The notes: a model not told the origin generated them from the letters alone. 64,000 nt of DNA from Sipunculus nudus (GCA_026874595.1 CM049311.1:36497176-36561175), one strand, 5' to 3'. Counted from the stretch's first letter, positions 1 to 11,755 are shown. Program-made: numbers and translations.

Positions 1-601
1 TTAAAATTTAATCAGTCTGCGAAGAGTCTATTGCTCGATCTTTAATACAAACATCAGATAAAATCTAATTTAAGAAATGCAATAGAGAGATATCACAATA
101 AATAAAAGCAATTAAACATAAAGAAACAATTCTTAAAAGGAATAGTAAAGGAGGGGATGAAATCGATTTCTCGTTATACCCCGGCCTGAAATCAACATTT
201 GTCTTACCCTAGTAATCTGCATATTTTACAGGTACGGGGGATTAATCTTAAGTCGGCATAATCTTGAGTCGCTACATCGTTTCAAATGACCGTGATAATA
301 AAACAAATTTTGGGTGCGGGCATTGTCACATTAATATATATTGTTTTACAATTATTTTTGTCATAATACATGACTGCATTCATGTTGAGGTTCCGTAGAA
401 CTATTAATTTTACTCAAGCAAATGCAGGTTCGATATTTTCTTTTCTTTTCGCACTCCATTTTTTCAGTTTTTTTTTTAAATATTATTTAAAAGCATCTTA
501 TGTTTATTTTCAAGAAATAGCTATATATTCTAAACAACTAACAATGTTACAACCATCTTGAATTTAATATAAGATAGTCATTTACATATTAAAGCATCAG
601 T
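1..601. other. Intergenic, nothing recognised
   Basis: AT-rich sequence with short T runs. The only open frame is short and hydrophobic because of poly-T, and has no recognisable domain. No repeat shared with the rest of the window was noticed. Confidence 0.6.
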
Positions 602-1032
602 TGTTACGAAGACAAATTGCACAGGGGAAAACATTTGGGCTGATCCCGGATTCGAAACCATGTCGACGGCGCACAAGTCTGGTGTACCAATTACCGCTTC
701 GCTAGAAAAACAAGCTTCAGAGACAGTTCGGTCCGCTTTTATGTCACCCCGTAACACACCCTCTCTTAAGAGCGTTCTGCTATTAGAACAAGACTAATTA
801 TCCCAGGAGTCACACTTTGGTGAGCTCATTCCCTGGGCCACAAAGTTTTACCGTCATGTTGGACGAGCCCCAATTTTCTTACGAAGACAAATTGGACATG
901 GGAAAACATTTGGGCCGATCCCGGATTCGAACCCATGTCGGTGGCGCGTAAGTCCGGCGTACCAGCCGCTTCACCAGAAAAGCAAGCTTCACTAGCGAGA
1001 CAGTTCGGTCCGCTTTATATCACCCCGTAACA
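602..1032 (-). mobile_element. TRIM-like miniature LTR element, LTR-internal-LTR
   Basis: Two direct repeats (602-746 and 877-1032), each reading TGTTACG...CGTAACA or close to it, enclose about 130 bp. Read on the minus strand, the order is LTR (1032-877), a primer-binding site (rc of 861-872, TGGGGCTCGTCC, the start of the classic tRNA-Pro PBS), an internal region, a purine tract (AAGAGAGGG) and the second LTR. Both LTRs carry a tRNA-like B box (GGTTCGAATCC type) and a degenerate A box. The element is flanked by an exact 4-bp duplication, CAGT (598-601 and 1033-1036), as expected for LTR integration. It has no coding capacity. It could instead be called a tandem SINE dimer, but the PBS, purine tract, TG...CA ends and absence of an A-tail argue against that. 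The LTRs differ at a number of sites, so it is not recent. Confidence 0.72.
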
Positions 1033-1224
1033 CAGTAAAAATGTAGCATTTTAAATTATTTGTTAATGCAACATTGGTGTATTGAAAATTACATGTATGT
1101 GACGAACAAATTCATCAGCCCCTCGGTCAGCTACACGGATCTGACTGTTGATTGACATCTCGGATAGCAGGCATTGCAGCTGTAGCACTGCTTATCTTGA
1201 TTGCTGGTCCATGTTTATTGCCTT

Positions 1225-1565
1225 CGCCAGAAGGTTATGTATTCATCCCTGTTCGCGAGGGTGTTTGTATGTTTGTTCACAACATAACTCACGCAATCAT
1301 GAACGGAACTTCATGATATTTTCAGGGCATTTTGGCAATGGGCCAGTGAAGAATCGATTAGATTTTGGTGTGGATCTGGAACATGATCCAGACTCAGAAA
1401 GGTCAACAATGAATATTCACAAATGTACATGTCACTTATGCACGAATGAGGCTGGGAATATGGGCCGAAGAAGAGCAGGCAAACACGGTTTACGGAGAAT
1501 TCCACATGGCGCAGGCTTGCATTCCTTAGAATGCAGATTTCTAGTTGAATCTACTTTACTGGGGA
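1225..1565 (+). repeat. Dispersed repeat family A, copy 1
   Basis: A stretch of roughly 330 bp running from TTCATCCCTGTTCG to CTTGCATTCCTTAGAATGC. It is shared with 11410-11755 (reverse), 22180-22485 (reverse) and 24440-24665 (forward). Conserved words include CAACATAACTC, CAATCATGAACGG and GATTAGATTTTGGTGTGGATC. No clear coding frame is shared by all copies and no terminal repeat was established. Probably a non-autonomous transposon of unknown class. Confidence 0.6.
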
Positions 1566-1915
1566 TCTAAATTTTAGTTGTTGACTTCATTAGCGTAGCC
1601 CACTAATTGCTTTGATATTTACGGACTTTAATTTACTGATTTTTAAAATTAAATGCAGCGTTTATACCTTATAAATGTTGATGAATAATGAGGGGATCCA
1701 ATCAGAGCGTGCTGTGGGTTCATTTTATTCGACCGTAATTGCGTTCATTTTTCACTTCTCTAAACGTATCGAAATTATTCAATTTGAACGTGTCATCCTC
1801 AGTCTCAGACCCTGATCTAAGACTAATCTCAGTTGTCTTTCTCTTTGCTGTTCAAAGTACTCACTGGACTAAGCACTTACAGAGGGGGAAGAAATTACTG
1901 TGCAACCCTAGGGTT

Positions 1916-2000
1916 TTAGTGTGGTACTCACAGAAATTAGTGTTGTACTCACAGAAATTAGTGTTGAACTCACATAAATTAGTGTGGTACTCACAGCGGA
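1916..2000. repeat. 21-bp tandem repeat, four units
   Basis: Four head-to-tail units of about 21 bp built on TTAGTGTGGTACTCACAG. The open frames on both strands here exist because 21 is a multiple of three. On the minus strand every unit contains CTGTGAGTA, close to a 5' splice-donor consensus. Confidence 0.8.
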
Positions 2001-2277
2001 AGTATGCTTCCGGTCGACCTCGAACAATGGCTCCGTACGTGTCACCTTTTGCGCTACATTTTCTCTTATGTCCCTTGACCGGACGAAAACACTTCGAACA
2101 CTTTCTGTCCACAACTCCAATATTCACCGCACACACCAGAAAGTTCTGACAATTGCAAGCAAACAGCGGGATATGGCAGAGTTAGCAAAAGCAAAGTGGA
2201 AAGGTAAATGCGACCATTCCCGGCGAGCCTCACTCCAACATTGTTTCATTCCAAACAAGTAATATAAATACCCTCCT

Positions 2278-2292
2278 CCCCCCCCCCCCCCA

Positions 2293-2328
<36 letters not shown>

Positions 2329-2330
2329 TA
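2278..2330. repeat. Poly-C, (CA)n and (TA)n microsatellite
   Basis: A C homopolymer of about 15, then (CA)n, then (TA)n, directly adjoining. Confidence 0.95.
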
Positions 2331-2408
2331 TTACGGAACCTAATATCAACAGATCACGTAGTCGTAACGACCATTAATTTTATTATGGAGATTAAACAAA
2401 TCAGTTTC

Positions 2409-3145
2409 TGTAACATTAGGCAGCGTGAAATGTCTAGTGGAATGAATAAAGAAGTCAGTGTTTTTTTGTTAACAAATAATTATAATTTATTCTTAAAAAC
2501 AACCCTACCCTATCATTACAATACACTGAATCAAAACAAGTAGATAGTGTAACAGCAAATGAATACAATCACACAGTATAATAAATAAAGTGCACAGTTC
2601 CTGGATACCACCACTGTCACAGCTAAATAAGTCTTTAAAGCATATAATCCAGATGAACAGTTCACATATATTTTCTCAGAGAATAATAGTCCAATTCAAT
2701 CACAAAATCAATTTGTTGTTATCTAAAAGTAAAGTTCTTGTAGTGATCCCAAAGGCAAACTAAAGACTATATAAAATCCGTTACAAATTCGAAGAAGATC
2801 TATAACTGCTGCAATTATCGGATAGGTCCACAAACTGACTCACACTCTTCAGTTTCCGCTGGAATATTACTCTCCGCTCTCCTCTCGGCTCTAAACACAG
2901 CCCCTTATTAATAACTTTTCACCTCAAGCCGAGAACTTTCCATTTCACGAACAATCCAAAAGAACCAAACAATACATAATACACACGCCTATAAAGATCA
3001 TACTAGAACAAAGAACGCTGTGTTTCTACACGTCAGACCCTACACATGGGCCGGGCCAGCTCGCGCGTCTCCCATGGCAACGGACAATGCTAGCGCTTCA
3101 CAGACACATGTAAGACTGCTGCACACAATAAAAAGAGACATCTGT

Positions 3146-3149
<4 letters not shown>
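2409..3149 (-). mobile_element. Solo LTR of a Gypsy-type retrotransposon (fossil)
   Basis: A 741-bp block that on the minus strand starts TGTTACAG and ends TGTTACA, so it has TG...CA ends. It contains a promoter-like stretch before the conserved words GGGGCTGTGTT and AGAGCCGAG, and an AATAAA signal near the 3' end. A second copy at 8481-8987 in the opposite orientation matches over about 500 bp and has a clearer TATA box (AATATAAATAGGGGGCTG). No internal coding region adjoins it, so I read it as a solo LTR. No target duplication is visible; one end abuts an (AT)n tract. Exact ends are tentative. The spread between the two copies suggests an old insertion. Confidence 0.6.

Positions 3150-3202
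<53 letters not shown>
3150..3202. repeat. (AT)n microsatellite
   Basis: About 26 AT units directly abutting the solo LTR end. Confidence 0.97.
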
Positions 3203-3203
<1 letters not shown>

Positions 3204-5048
3204 TATGCATTTATACGTTTTGATGGGTTATAAAGCAGCACTTTGTGATTTTGCTTATAATTTGACCATATTTATCATGACGTTGTTGTATATTTACTAA
3301 AGATATATACAGTTAGCCAAACTTCAGTTTGATACCGTGATTATTTCGAAACCAGAGATCTCTCACCGGCTGACTACTGGATCAAAGTGATCGGTTATAT
3401 GGATGGTGCTATGTTTACAAAACGAGATACGGCCTATAACTATTGAAGTTACCCAAATAACCGCTTTATTTTCAAGCTACAGAGGGACGCAATGCCAGAT
3501 AAAATTAAACCCACGGGCAAACTAAGGTTGGAAAACTGTATGGAGTGGATTGGAACATTCTGCCCTGCAACGGCTCCACTAAATATCCAATCTCCTGTAT
3601 CAAAGATTTTGGGTGAAGGAAAAATTTCCCAAGAGCGCATTGAAATTTTTAAATACACAAGTGACGTTAGAATATTTACAGTTTTTACTGTAAAAAAGGA
3701 AATATTGTGATAATTATTTGATGAATAAAGAAACATGAGGCAATCGTGTATATGCGCAAAGTAAACAGACGGTTTTCTCTTGTTGTAAAGACGTGCGCCT
3801 TATTGCGAATCGCGTTTGTTAAACTGCTGCGTTTTTTTGCACACGTAAGGCCTAAAGAAAAAACTATTTCAAAGGTTCCTTTGAGTATTGCCAACAACAA
3901 TTCCCGTTAGCAGTTTTCCTCTAAACATCTTGAGCGGACTTCGATTAAATTGTGTGTGTGAGTGGGGGGGGGGGGGGGGGGCCGGGGGGGATTGTGGTCA
4001 GGGTCACACACGAGGAACAATCCATGAAAGCTCTGGTGGTCAATTACCATTATGTGTTTAATTTCGAAGCATATTTATCCTTGCGGGACAATTTCTTTAG
4101 CCCGGATTATATATATTATTGTTGTCTTCATAATCACAAGCTTCGCGAATGGTATCGTGGGTGTATAAGCTAGGTCAGATGTGAAAGCAACCATTACCAA
4201 GCTGTTGACAAGAATTATGTAAAGCAAGCACGACCGTGAAACTTCCTGAATAGTTTCATCTAAATACTATAATTTAATGGAGAAGCTTTAAGTCGCGTGG
4301 CGTACGTTACTGTTGTTAATGGCCTGTCGTTATATTTAACGCATTGCTGCTACTGACCGGAAGAAGATAACAGATGCGCAACTATGGCAACCACGAATTC
4401 TCTTATACTATTTAAAGTATTGATTGTTATCACATGTTCCGAAGGCCGCGCAGTCTTAACAATACTGTTTCAATGCAGGTTGAGTGCGCAGAGAGAGACA
4501 ATGTTCGTGTGCATTGAAAATAAGATTGGTGCTTCAAACGACTGCTTAAATAATTAAAACAGATAAAAAGATATTAATGAAACTGGCGCGGGTTTGATGA
4601 AGGGCCAGTTGATTGACAGGCCTCGGATACAACGGAACTGCCGCCGGCAGATCATAGCTTGTATTGATCAGAGGAGGTACAAGACAGCATTGAAAGGCTG
4701 CCAGTTCAGGTCGGCCATTGAAAGGTTTCCAGCAGGCTGTCAGGTGAATACCAGTGTGTGTTAATGGTAGGCAGGCCTTCTGGGCTGTTGTATTGATGAG
4801 CCCGTATCGGGTAGCCCTGTTACTCTCGGACTGCCAAATGAGTATCCTATATATAGAATGGAAACACGACATGAAACTGCAATATATGTTTCATTCATCA
4901 TTCAGAATTTGTCGGAGCTGCGATTCTAAAGACTTCCATATTGAAATATATAATCCAGTGTTAACATATTTAATTATATATTGTTATTTTATTAATTGTT
5001 TAAATGTTAAACTCTTTATCTATCTCTCCCTGAGTCTTTGTCTCTGTA

Positions 5049-5053
<5 letters not shown>
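3203..5053. other. Intergenic, no supported gene
   Basis: Contains a long G run near 3963-3990 and a more GC-balanced stretch at about 4580-4850 with open frames on both strands, none resembling a known domain. A coding exon at 4580-4850 cannot be excluded but nothing supports it. Confidence 0.5.
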
Positions 5054-5107
<54 letters not shown>

Positions 5108-5235
5108 ACTCTGTATAGTTCATATAGCATAAATTCAATACATTACTGCTGAGAGTAAAAACTTGATGAAGTCCAATTAATTGAACACTAATCAATTTTA
5201 AACAAGTGTATCTTTATATAAATTATATACGATTG

Positions 5236-5281
<46 letters not shown>
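5054..5281. repeat. Two (AT)n tracts
   Basis: Long (AT)n tracts at about 5054-5103 and 5239-5281 flank 135 bp of ordinary AT-rich sequence. Confidence 0.95.
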
Positions 5282-5283
<2 letters not shown>

Positions 5284-5569
5284 TATCTAATAGGTTTATA
5301 TTCATATGTTTCAATCGCGCAACATTAAAAATGTATTTGCTTAATGTGTAGTATAGACAAAAAATGAGTATTGCAAGGTAAGGGGTAGAATATTATACAA
5401 AAGGTTCCTTGTTAAGCGGTGATGAAAAAATAAGTATAAAAGAAATAAAATAAAATAGCGCTCCTGAGCCTCGTATCAGACGTTCTAAGGTGACAGAAAG
5501 GGTTTGAAAATGGTGACAGAAAGGGTTTGAAAATCAGGTAAAAAATAAAGAAAATTAAATAATAATAAA

Positions 5570-5790
5570 GAGCTGCTTCTGTGACCTAGGGGTTCAGTAC
5601 TAGACTTATGGATAGTCAGTTCAAATTTTATCTGCAAAGGAGATTGTTCACGGTCGGCCCCCAACCAGTGTCTACATGCTAATTGGGAAGGTTGTGCCCC
5701 CCAACCGTGTATCACTCACGAGTGTTTCACGTTGCGGTAGTTACCGGGCTTGGTGAACAAATTATTTCAACTGAGAGGAAGCGTGTGCTT
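5570..5790 (+). repeat. Possible decayed tRNA-derived SINE
   Basis: The stretch GTGACCTAGGGGTTCAGTAC followed about 40 bp later by AGTTCAAATTT resembles a worn A box and B box, and the following 150 bp is more GC-rich than its surroundings. No A-tail or flanking duplication was identified. The match to Pol III boxes is weak. Confidence 0.3.
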
Positions 5791-7119
5791 CCGCACTGCC
5801 ACGCAGTCAAAAACCGAAATAGAATGCAGATGTTAAATACAAGTTGAAATTAATTAACAAGTAATTGAAAATGGAGGTTGGAAATCCACTAACATTCATT
5901 AAAAGAAAAAATGATGCAGATGAATATCTATAAGACAAGTCGATTTTGGTTGATGCCACAACCAGTCCATGGTTACCAGGGTTACTTCTTAATTAGATGT
6001 TTCGGTGTTCATCTAATAATAGTCAGATAATTAACGGAACACTGTCCTCTTTGTGTCACCAGTGAGTCAATGACGCTGGTTTCCTGTTCAGTTGGACAGG
6101 AAGAAACGAGGATAAGACAAACAATGGCATTTTACATTGATGACTGAGCAACATTGTACAGATCATGATATCTAATATTCTGAGACAGCTGGGTGTGTAG
6201 GTGAAGCCAAAATTTATGATACGGTGGCTACTGGAAAGAGATCATCGGGTAAAAATATTTTAAAAAGAAAAACAAAAATGAAAAAAAAGTCAGAGAACCG
6301 CAACCAATGCAATCATCCTTCCCGAACTTTGCAGTGCATACGGCTATACACAGAACGTGTCAGGGTTCAACGCCTCAATGGTTGGATCACAGATCGTCTG
6401 CTGAACCAAGGTCACCGCAAATACTGAATCCCCTGAAAACTTTTATAGTAAATCGGTTACAGACAATCCGCAAAACTCAGTAAACAAGGAAAAAAACACA
6501 AACCTTACCTCCTAGCCGGAGTAAAATTAAAGGTTTTAATTATATTGCATCGTCAAAGATTGATATAACAGTACAAAGACAGAAAGAATTAAACAGCTGG
6601 ACCCTTTGAACCAACTCCCTACAATCGTATCCGGCAAAAAAACTAAAGGAGGTATAAAAGTTGAAATAAGCATTAACTTTTACGTCATAGCTTCCCCCAT
6701 AATGTAATACGAAGCTCGGCAATGATTAACGCTCACTCACGACATATATCGGCAAGACAGTTATTTTCAAGCGAAATACTGTTAACGGAGAGCTTGGAAC
6801 ACCTGTATATCATCCGTTTTTCAAGAGATGGAACGGTACTACAGTCTGCGTGGATACAAATCCTACAGCTGTGTCGTCTAGAGCAATAAATGAAGTCAAT
6901 GTCATGAAAGGCTACATGCAGTGAGCCTGCTGCGAAGCGTTGTTATGATGATTCGGTTGTTTAGTATTGTCACTGCGTCTTTATAATTACACATCAATTG
7001 TTTTAAGTATGTAACAGATGTGTCCCCACCACGTTGCTGTAGCCCGAAACTTTTTCTTTGAAACGTGGCATCATTGCTAAGCAAAACCATTCTGTACCCC
7101 TTGTATACAATTGTTTGTG
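5791..7119. other. Intergenic, nothing recognised
   Basis: AT-rich unique sequence with only short open frames, none with a recognisable domain. Confidence 0.55.
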
Positions 7120-7505
7120 TTATTGTCTAGAACTGAATTATTTTTTTCCGCGTGAAAAGCAGAATTATTCATTAGAAAAAACTAACATTATTTAACACTC
7201 CACATTCAAAATGAATTATATTATTGTTTAGAACTGTATTAAATTCTCTCCAGGTGAAAAGCAGAATTATTTACTAGAAGAAACCATCATTATTTTACAC
7301 TCCCCATTAAAATGAAGTATATTTTTTGTGTAGAACTGTATTTAATTCCTTTTAGGAGGTAACAGAGTTCTTTCTTTTAAGAAACATTATTTCCCACTCC
7401 ACGTGAATGGTCAATGATATTATTTTGAAGAACTGTATTTAAATCTTTCCGAATGACGAGTAAAATTATCCCTTTAGAATACACGCCGCTTTATTGTAGA
7501 ACTGT
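7120..7505. repeat. Degenerate ~101-bp tandem repeat
   Basis: The phrase TAGAACTGTATTTAATTC recurs near 7126, 7228, 7331, 7428 and 7497. Other shared words between copies are GTGAAAAGCAGAATTATT and CACTCCACATT. The first three intervals are about 97-102 bp and the last copy is short, so this is roughly four units, much diverged. Confidence 0.75.
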
Positions 7506-8480
7506 GTTTCAATGCAAGAAAATCTATTATTCCATAAAAAGGTACAACTTGCCCGACCACATAACGAGTGGATTAATAAAAGCGCTGTTGGCATTGATTA
7601 TACCCTAAAGATACCAGGTAATAAAGGCGGATAAAGCGAAGTTAATACGGTCAAACCTGAAGAAATTCACCACTCCACATAGCTTTCAAGCAATGTAATT
7701 AGTTTTTTTTCTTTTTATTTTTTATTCTCTTTTATGAATGATTGTTTCCCTGAATGACTATAGGATCGATGATTACTCATTGACATTTAAGAGGACTGAA
7801 TGGAGATAACACACCACCGGTTGACGTAAAAGTACGAATTATAAATGTCAAGAATGAATGTCAATTATAAATGCCTATTCTATCTTCGCCCACTTCAATT
7901 AAATTAATCAGCTTTTAGGTGTTCTTTTCGGACCAGATATCTCATTATACTTACTGTAGGGTAGAATCTCACAAAGCTGGCACGAACTTTGTAAGACACG
8001 GTGTCATGTGACACGGTGTCATGTGACAATGATAAGTAATTACGTCATGAATGGACGAGTCTAAGTTTAAGGTAAATATCTATTTTCATGAATGGAGAGA
8101 ATATCCAATGAAAATGTCGTTATTTTGAATACACTTTAGTAATTTGGGCAAGATAACCTTGGACAAGCAATTAATAAGAAAAAGGGTATGTGTGGCCGGA
8201 GAATATTTATGTGACTTGGATAATAAAAATAAAAAAATACGTGCACAGAAGAAATTTGACTGTGGTTATCTGCTATCTAGTGACAGTATCTGAGGCAATC
8301 TTTTAGTATCTCTTGGCCAAGCGTCAGTCATCTCTTTCGCAGGAGATGAATACTTCAAGCCTGTTGTCCTGTATGGAAATTGTCACAAACATAAAATAAA
8401 GTCACGATACGCCTGAGTGCTAGATAAAATCCGAAATACCTTATATTATATTGAGTGATTTTGATCTATTTTTTAAATAT
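7506..8480. other. Intergenic with a small duplication
   Basis: No gene seen. At about 7996-8026 the words GACACGGTGTCATGT occur twice head to tail; each GACACGGTGTC is itself an odd-length palindrome. Confidence 0.6.
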
Positions 8481-8987
8481 TGTTATAGATATCTGTTTTA
8501 TTGTATGCAGCAGTGTGCTTGTTCAGTGCTAGCGTTGTCTGTTGCTATGACGGCATAGCTCGGCCCACGCGTGGGGTCTGACGTGTACACAGCGGTCGTG
8601 CTAGTCTGGGGCTTTCTCGCCTTGCCGAGCAGGGTCGGCCCACGTGTGAACCCTGACATGTAAAAACACAGCGTACTTGTTCTAGATGTTTCCTGTAATG
8701 CGTGCGTACTGTGTATTATGTTAGATTCTTTGGATTGTTCGGGAAGTGAAAAGTTCTCGGCTTGGGGTGGGAATATAAATAGGGGGCTGTGTTTTAGAGC
8801 CGGGGAGAGAGGTGAGAGAATATTCCAGCGGACATAGAAGAGTGGACCTTTTCCTATAATTGCGGCAGTTACAGCTTTTCTTCTAAATTTGTGACGGATT
8901 TTATATAGTCTTCAGTTTGCCTTTCGGATAACTGCCAGGATTTCACTTTAGATTACAGTAGATTTATTTCATGATTACATTGGACTG
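8481..8987 (+). mobile_element. Truncated copy of the Gypsy-type LTR (fossil)
   Basis: Matches the reverse complement of 2409-3149 from the first base (TGTTATAG) for about 500 bp, then the match ends. It retains a good TATA box (AATATAAATAGG) and the words GGGGCTGTGTTTTAGAGCC. No coding sequence follows. An old, incomplete copy. Confidence 0.6.
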
Positions 8988-9108
8988 AAAACATCCTTGG
9001 ATTTCTCAAGGTCCTCCGGTGTTTCCATCCCGTCAGACTACCGAACACCACCATGCGAGCCGCCCACGTCTTCGATTTGCCCGAGCATGGCCCACATGTA
9101 TGAATACC
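8988..9108. other. Short unassigned stretch after the LTR copy
   Basis: More GC-rich than the surroundings and not matched to the second LTR copy. Possibly leader sequence of the same element, but nothing proves it. Confidence 0.3.
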
Positions 9109-9560
9109 CGACTTCAGGTAAAGGGAAAATGTATGGTTCATATAATCTGACTGGTGATCATGGAAAACTATGCTAGGTTCATTATATCTGACTTCGTATA
9201 TCAATGAAAACCTTGCTAGGTTCAAGCTTTCTAACTTCGTATCATGGAAAACCTCGCTGGGTTCAAGATATAGCCGTCCAGATAACGAAAAACCTGTCTG
9301 CGTTCAAGATATCTGATTTCAGAAGTTGGAAAAAATACAAGGGTCAGAGAAAAGCAGAGAAAAGCGTACAAGGGCCAAGGTATTTTCCTTCAGGATTTGG
9401 AAAACATTGCAAAAGTAAAGGTGAAAAAATCAAGTTTTAAGAAAAAGAAATACTCAAAAAATTTATCTGATTTCAGGAAATGAAATAAAAATCGCAAGGC
9501 TTTAAAGAAGTCTCACTTCATTTAGTTGAAAACATTGTTAGCCTCAATACAATAGGTGTA
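9109..9560. repeat. Degenerate ~40-bp tandem repeat
   Basis: Units of the form TGGAAAACCTTGCTAGGTTC followed by a variable ATATCTGACTTCGTA occur near 9161, 9205, 9245 and 9284, with weaker echoes to about 9545. The first four are clear by eye; the rest is tentative. Confidence 0.65.
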
Positions 9561-10544
9561 GTATCATCGTTTATTATCTTTATTTTTCACCCTTTTTTCT
9601 GCATAATGGGTATGCATGTGTATTGTACAGTTTTGAGTCCTCTTCGCTTGTTTCTAGTTCAACTAGCTGTACTTGGGCCGGTCGTACTGATCCTTGGCTA
9701 GTGACAGTTTCCTGAGGACCAAGTTACACCTAAAGCCTTGGCCCCAAATGGATGCACGGATTTTGGGGTCGTACGCGCGAACAGGCCGCAGAAATCCCGT
9801 GCGGCAGGTTGGGACCCAGGCTTAACCTACATTTAACTTCGAACCCGACTGGTCACAGAAAACAGTCGGTCTTTGGGAGTGACTGCGACTATTGTGGGAA
9901 GGGGGGAGGGAGGGGGGTAGTGGCGTCGAGAGCCAGGCCGGGCCCCGGGGCAGCATATCTTACGGGCCCTTTTTCTTCCCTGGGGGGGGGGGGGGGTTGC
10001 GGTCATATCAGGTTAAGACTATCGCACGAAAGCCAGTACAAAAAGCACAAGTTATCTGGAAAAACGAGCTGGGACCATACGCTACTTTTAATGCAAATGT
10101 GATTAAATATTACATGTAGCAAATGGACAAGCGATCACATATAATAAAATATTATGTCATAAAATATTATCACATGCGAATAAATGTTATCAAATATGAT
10201 TAGAAAACAAAATGACAGAAGCATTACCAAATGCTAATGCGCGCTCAAATGCGTTTACCTCGTCTCTCTATTGTCGTCGTCTTGAACAGTAGGTAATCAA
10301 GGCGATGACTATCTCTGTCAGGTTACTTGATGTTATTAAAACGCTGTTTCGTGATGTTTAACGAAACCTTCTGAATCAGTGATGTAGATCTCGAGTCCGG
10401 ACATGGATTCGTGTCAGGGCTGAGGCCACGGACTTGAACCCGACGGTCCTTGACGGTGCGGACTCGAAAAAACGTCCAGCTGAATAAAAATATGTCAGGG
10501 AAATGTTATTCCCATTTGTTAACAAACTATCAATACAGTGTCAG
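9561..10544. other. Intergenic with G-rich blocks
   Basis: Contains G-rich stretches at 9898-9920 and an uninterrupted G run at about 9980-9996. The open frames across them are composition artefacts. No gene recognised. Confidence 0.55.
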
Positions 10545-10985
10545 AAACGTTCCTATTTATGGAATCCTGATATAATTTGAGAATCCGGGCGTGGTCCAAA
10601 AAAAGTAATTCCGCTCTAAACTCTGCTGAAATAGGTCTCCTTGCCCCCAAACTCTCTCCGTTATTAGATTTTCGCCTTGATTCTGTCCGGGTACCATCGT
10701 TTCGCATTCCTATTTCTTAACTGTCGAATCCTGACTGTTCACTTCTCCAAGTTTGATGAAAACGGAAGCAACCATTTTGCGAACACGCAGAGACCCGGAT
10801 GTCACACTTCGCATGTCGAAATTATATGCTTACCGCTAGTATTTAAGGTTAAACATTCGAAAGTCAGCTTCGGTTAAGGTCTAAAAGTTACAGATCGGCT
10901 CGTTGAATCAAGGTTTGTGGAGATTAGCTGCCACAAATTTGATAGTATGAAGATTAGCAATGATCGACCTGGTGAGATCGCTCAG
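10545..10985. repeat. Dispersed repeat families B and C, adjoining
   Basis: The B part (GGGCGTGGTCC... GCATGTCGAAAT... ACCGCTAGTA) is shared with 28355-28530 and, reversed, with 44425-44690. The following C part (CGGCTCGTTGAATCAAGG, AGATTAGCTGCCACAAATTT) is shared with 16620-16925 and 29035-29345. The same order, B then C, occurs around 28355-29345, so they may be parts of one larger element. Confidence 0.5.
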
Positions 10986-11409
10986 CTGTAGCAGAGTTTT
11001 AGTTATGGCTCCGCTAGGAAGGATTTATGCTCTCCTCTTGGTTCTTTGGTTTAACCGTTAGCAATTTAACGGAAAAAATATGAAGGTAGGGTAGGGTTAA
11101 GATATCACCCAAAGAAAAATCCATTATATTAAGTAGGTACTGTGGATCACCCAAAATATATTCATCTAAAGAATTATATACCATTATGACGCAATGTATT
11201 TCCTTTGTCCACGGGGAGACCGCCCCTTCAATAGGAATTAGGGGCAACTGACAAGGAGAACCCGCGTTACTGAAGCTGACACTGCATGCATGTTACACAC
11301 CACATGAAAGCATGATAAGAGGATCCGGGCGTTGTATCCAGAATATACACATCTAGTTTAGTAAATCAAGCATCTAGTTCAGGTACCTCACCAAAAATAA
11401 AAAAAAAAA
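10986..11409. other. Intergenic, nothing recognised
   Basis: Unique sequence with a short minus-strand open frame lacking any known domain. Confidence 0.5.
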
Positions 11410-11755
11410 AAATTCTGCATACAAGCCTCCGACATGTGGAGGTCCCTTTTGCGTGATGCTCCCAAAACTTTTTTTTTCTATTTCGGCCCATATTCCTAGG
11501 TTCATTTCGTGCCTAAGTGACTCTTCATTTGTGAATATTCCTTATTGACGCTCCTGAATCCAGAGCATGTTCCAGATCCACACCAAAATCTGATCGAGTC
11601 TTCATTGGCACATTACCTAAATGCCCTGACAATTGCATGAGATTCCGTTCATGATTGCATGAGTTATATTTTGAAAAAAAAACGCAACACACATTCACCA
11701 AAAGACACACGAACAGGGATGAACGCATACTCTCATGGCGGATGCAAAAATAGCT
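11410..11755 (-). repeat. Dispersed repeat family A, copy 2
   Basis: Reverse-complement match to 1225-1565, running from ATACAAGCCTCCGACATG to GGGATGAACGCATACTCTC. Shares CGGCCCATATTCC, TTTGTGAATATTCC and CCAGATCCACACCAAAATC with the other copies. Confidence 0.6.

Noticed and set aside
1148-1570. 140-codon open frame on plus
   Set aside because: It overlaps dispersed repeat A; the frame is not kept in the other copies and shows no domain.
1739-2149. 136-codon open frame on plus and overlapping minus frames
   Set aside because: The frames exist because of the 21-bp tandem repeat at 1916-2000.
2409-8987. A single large LTR element bounded by 2409-3149 and 8481-8987
   Set aside because: The two LTR copies are in opposite orientation and no retroelement coding sequence lies between them.
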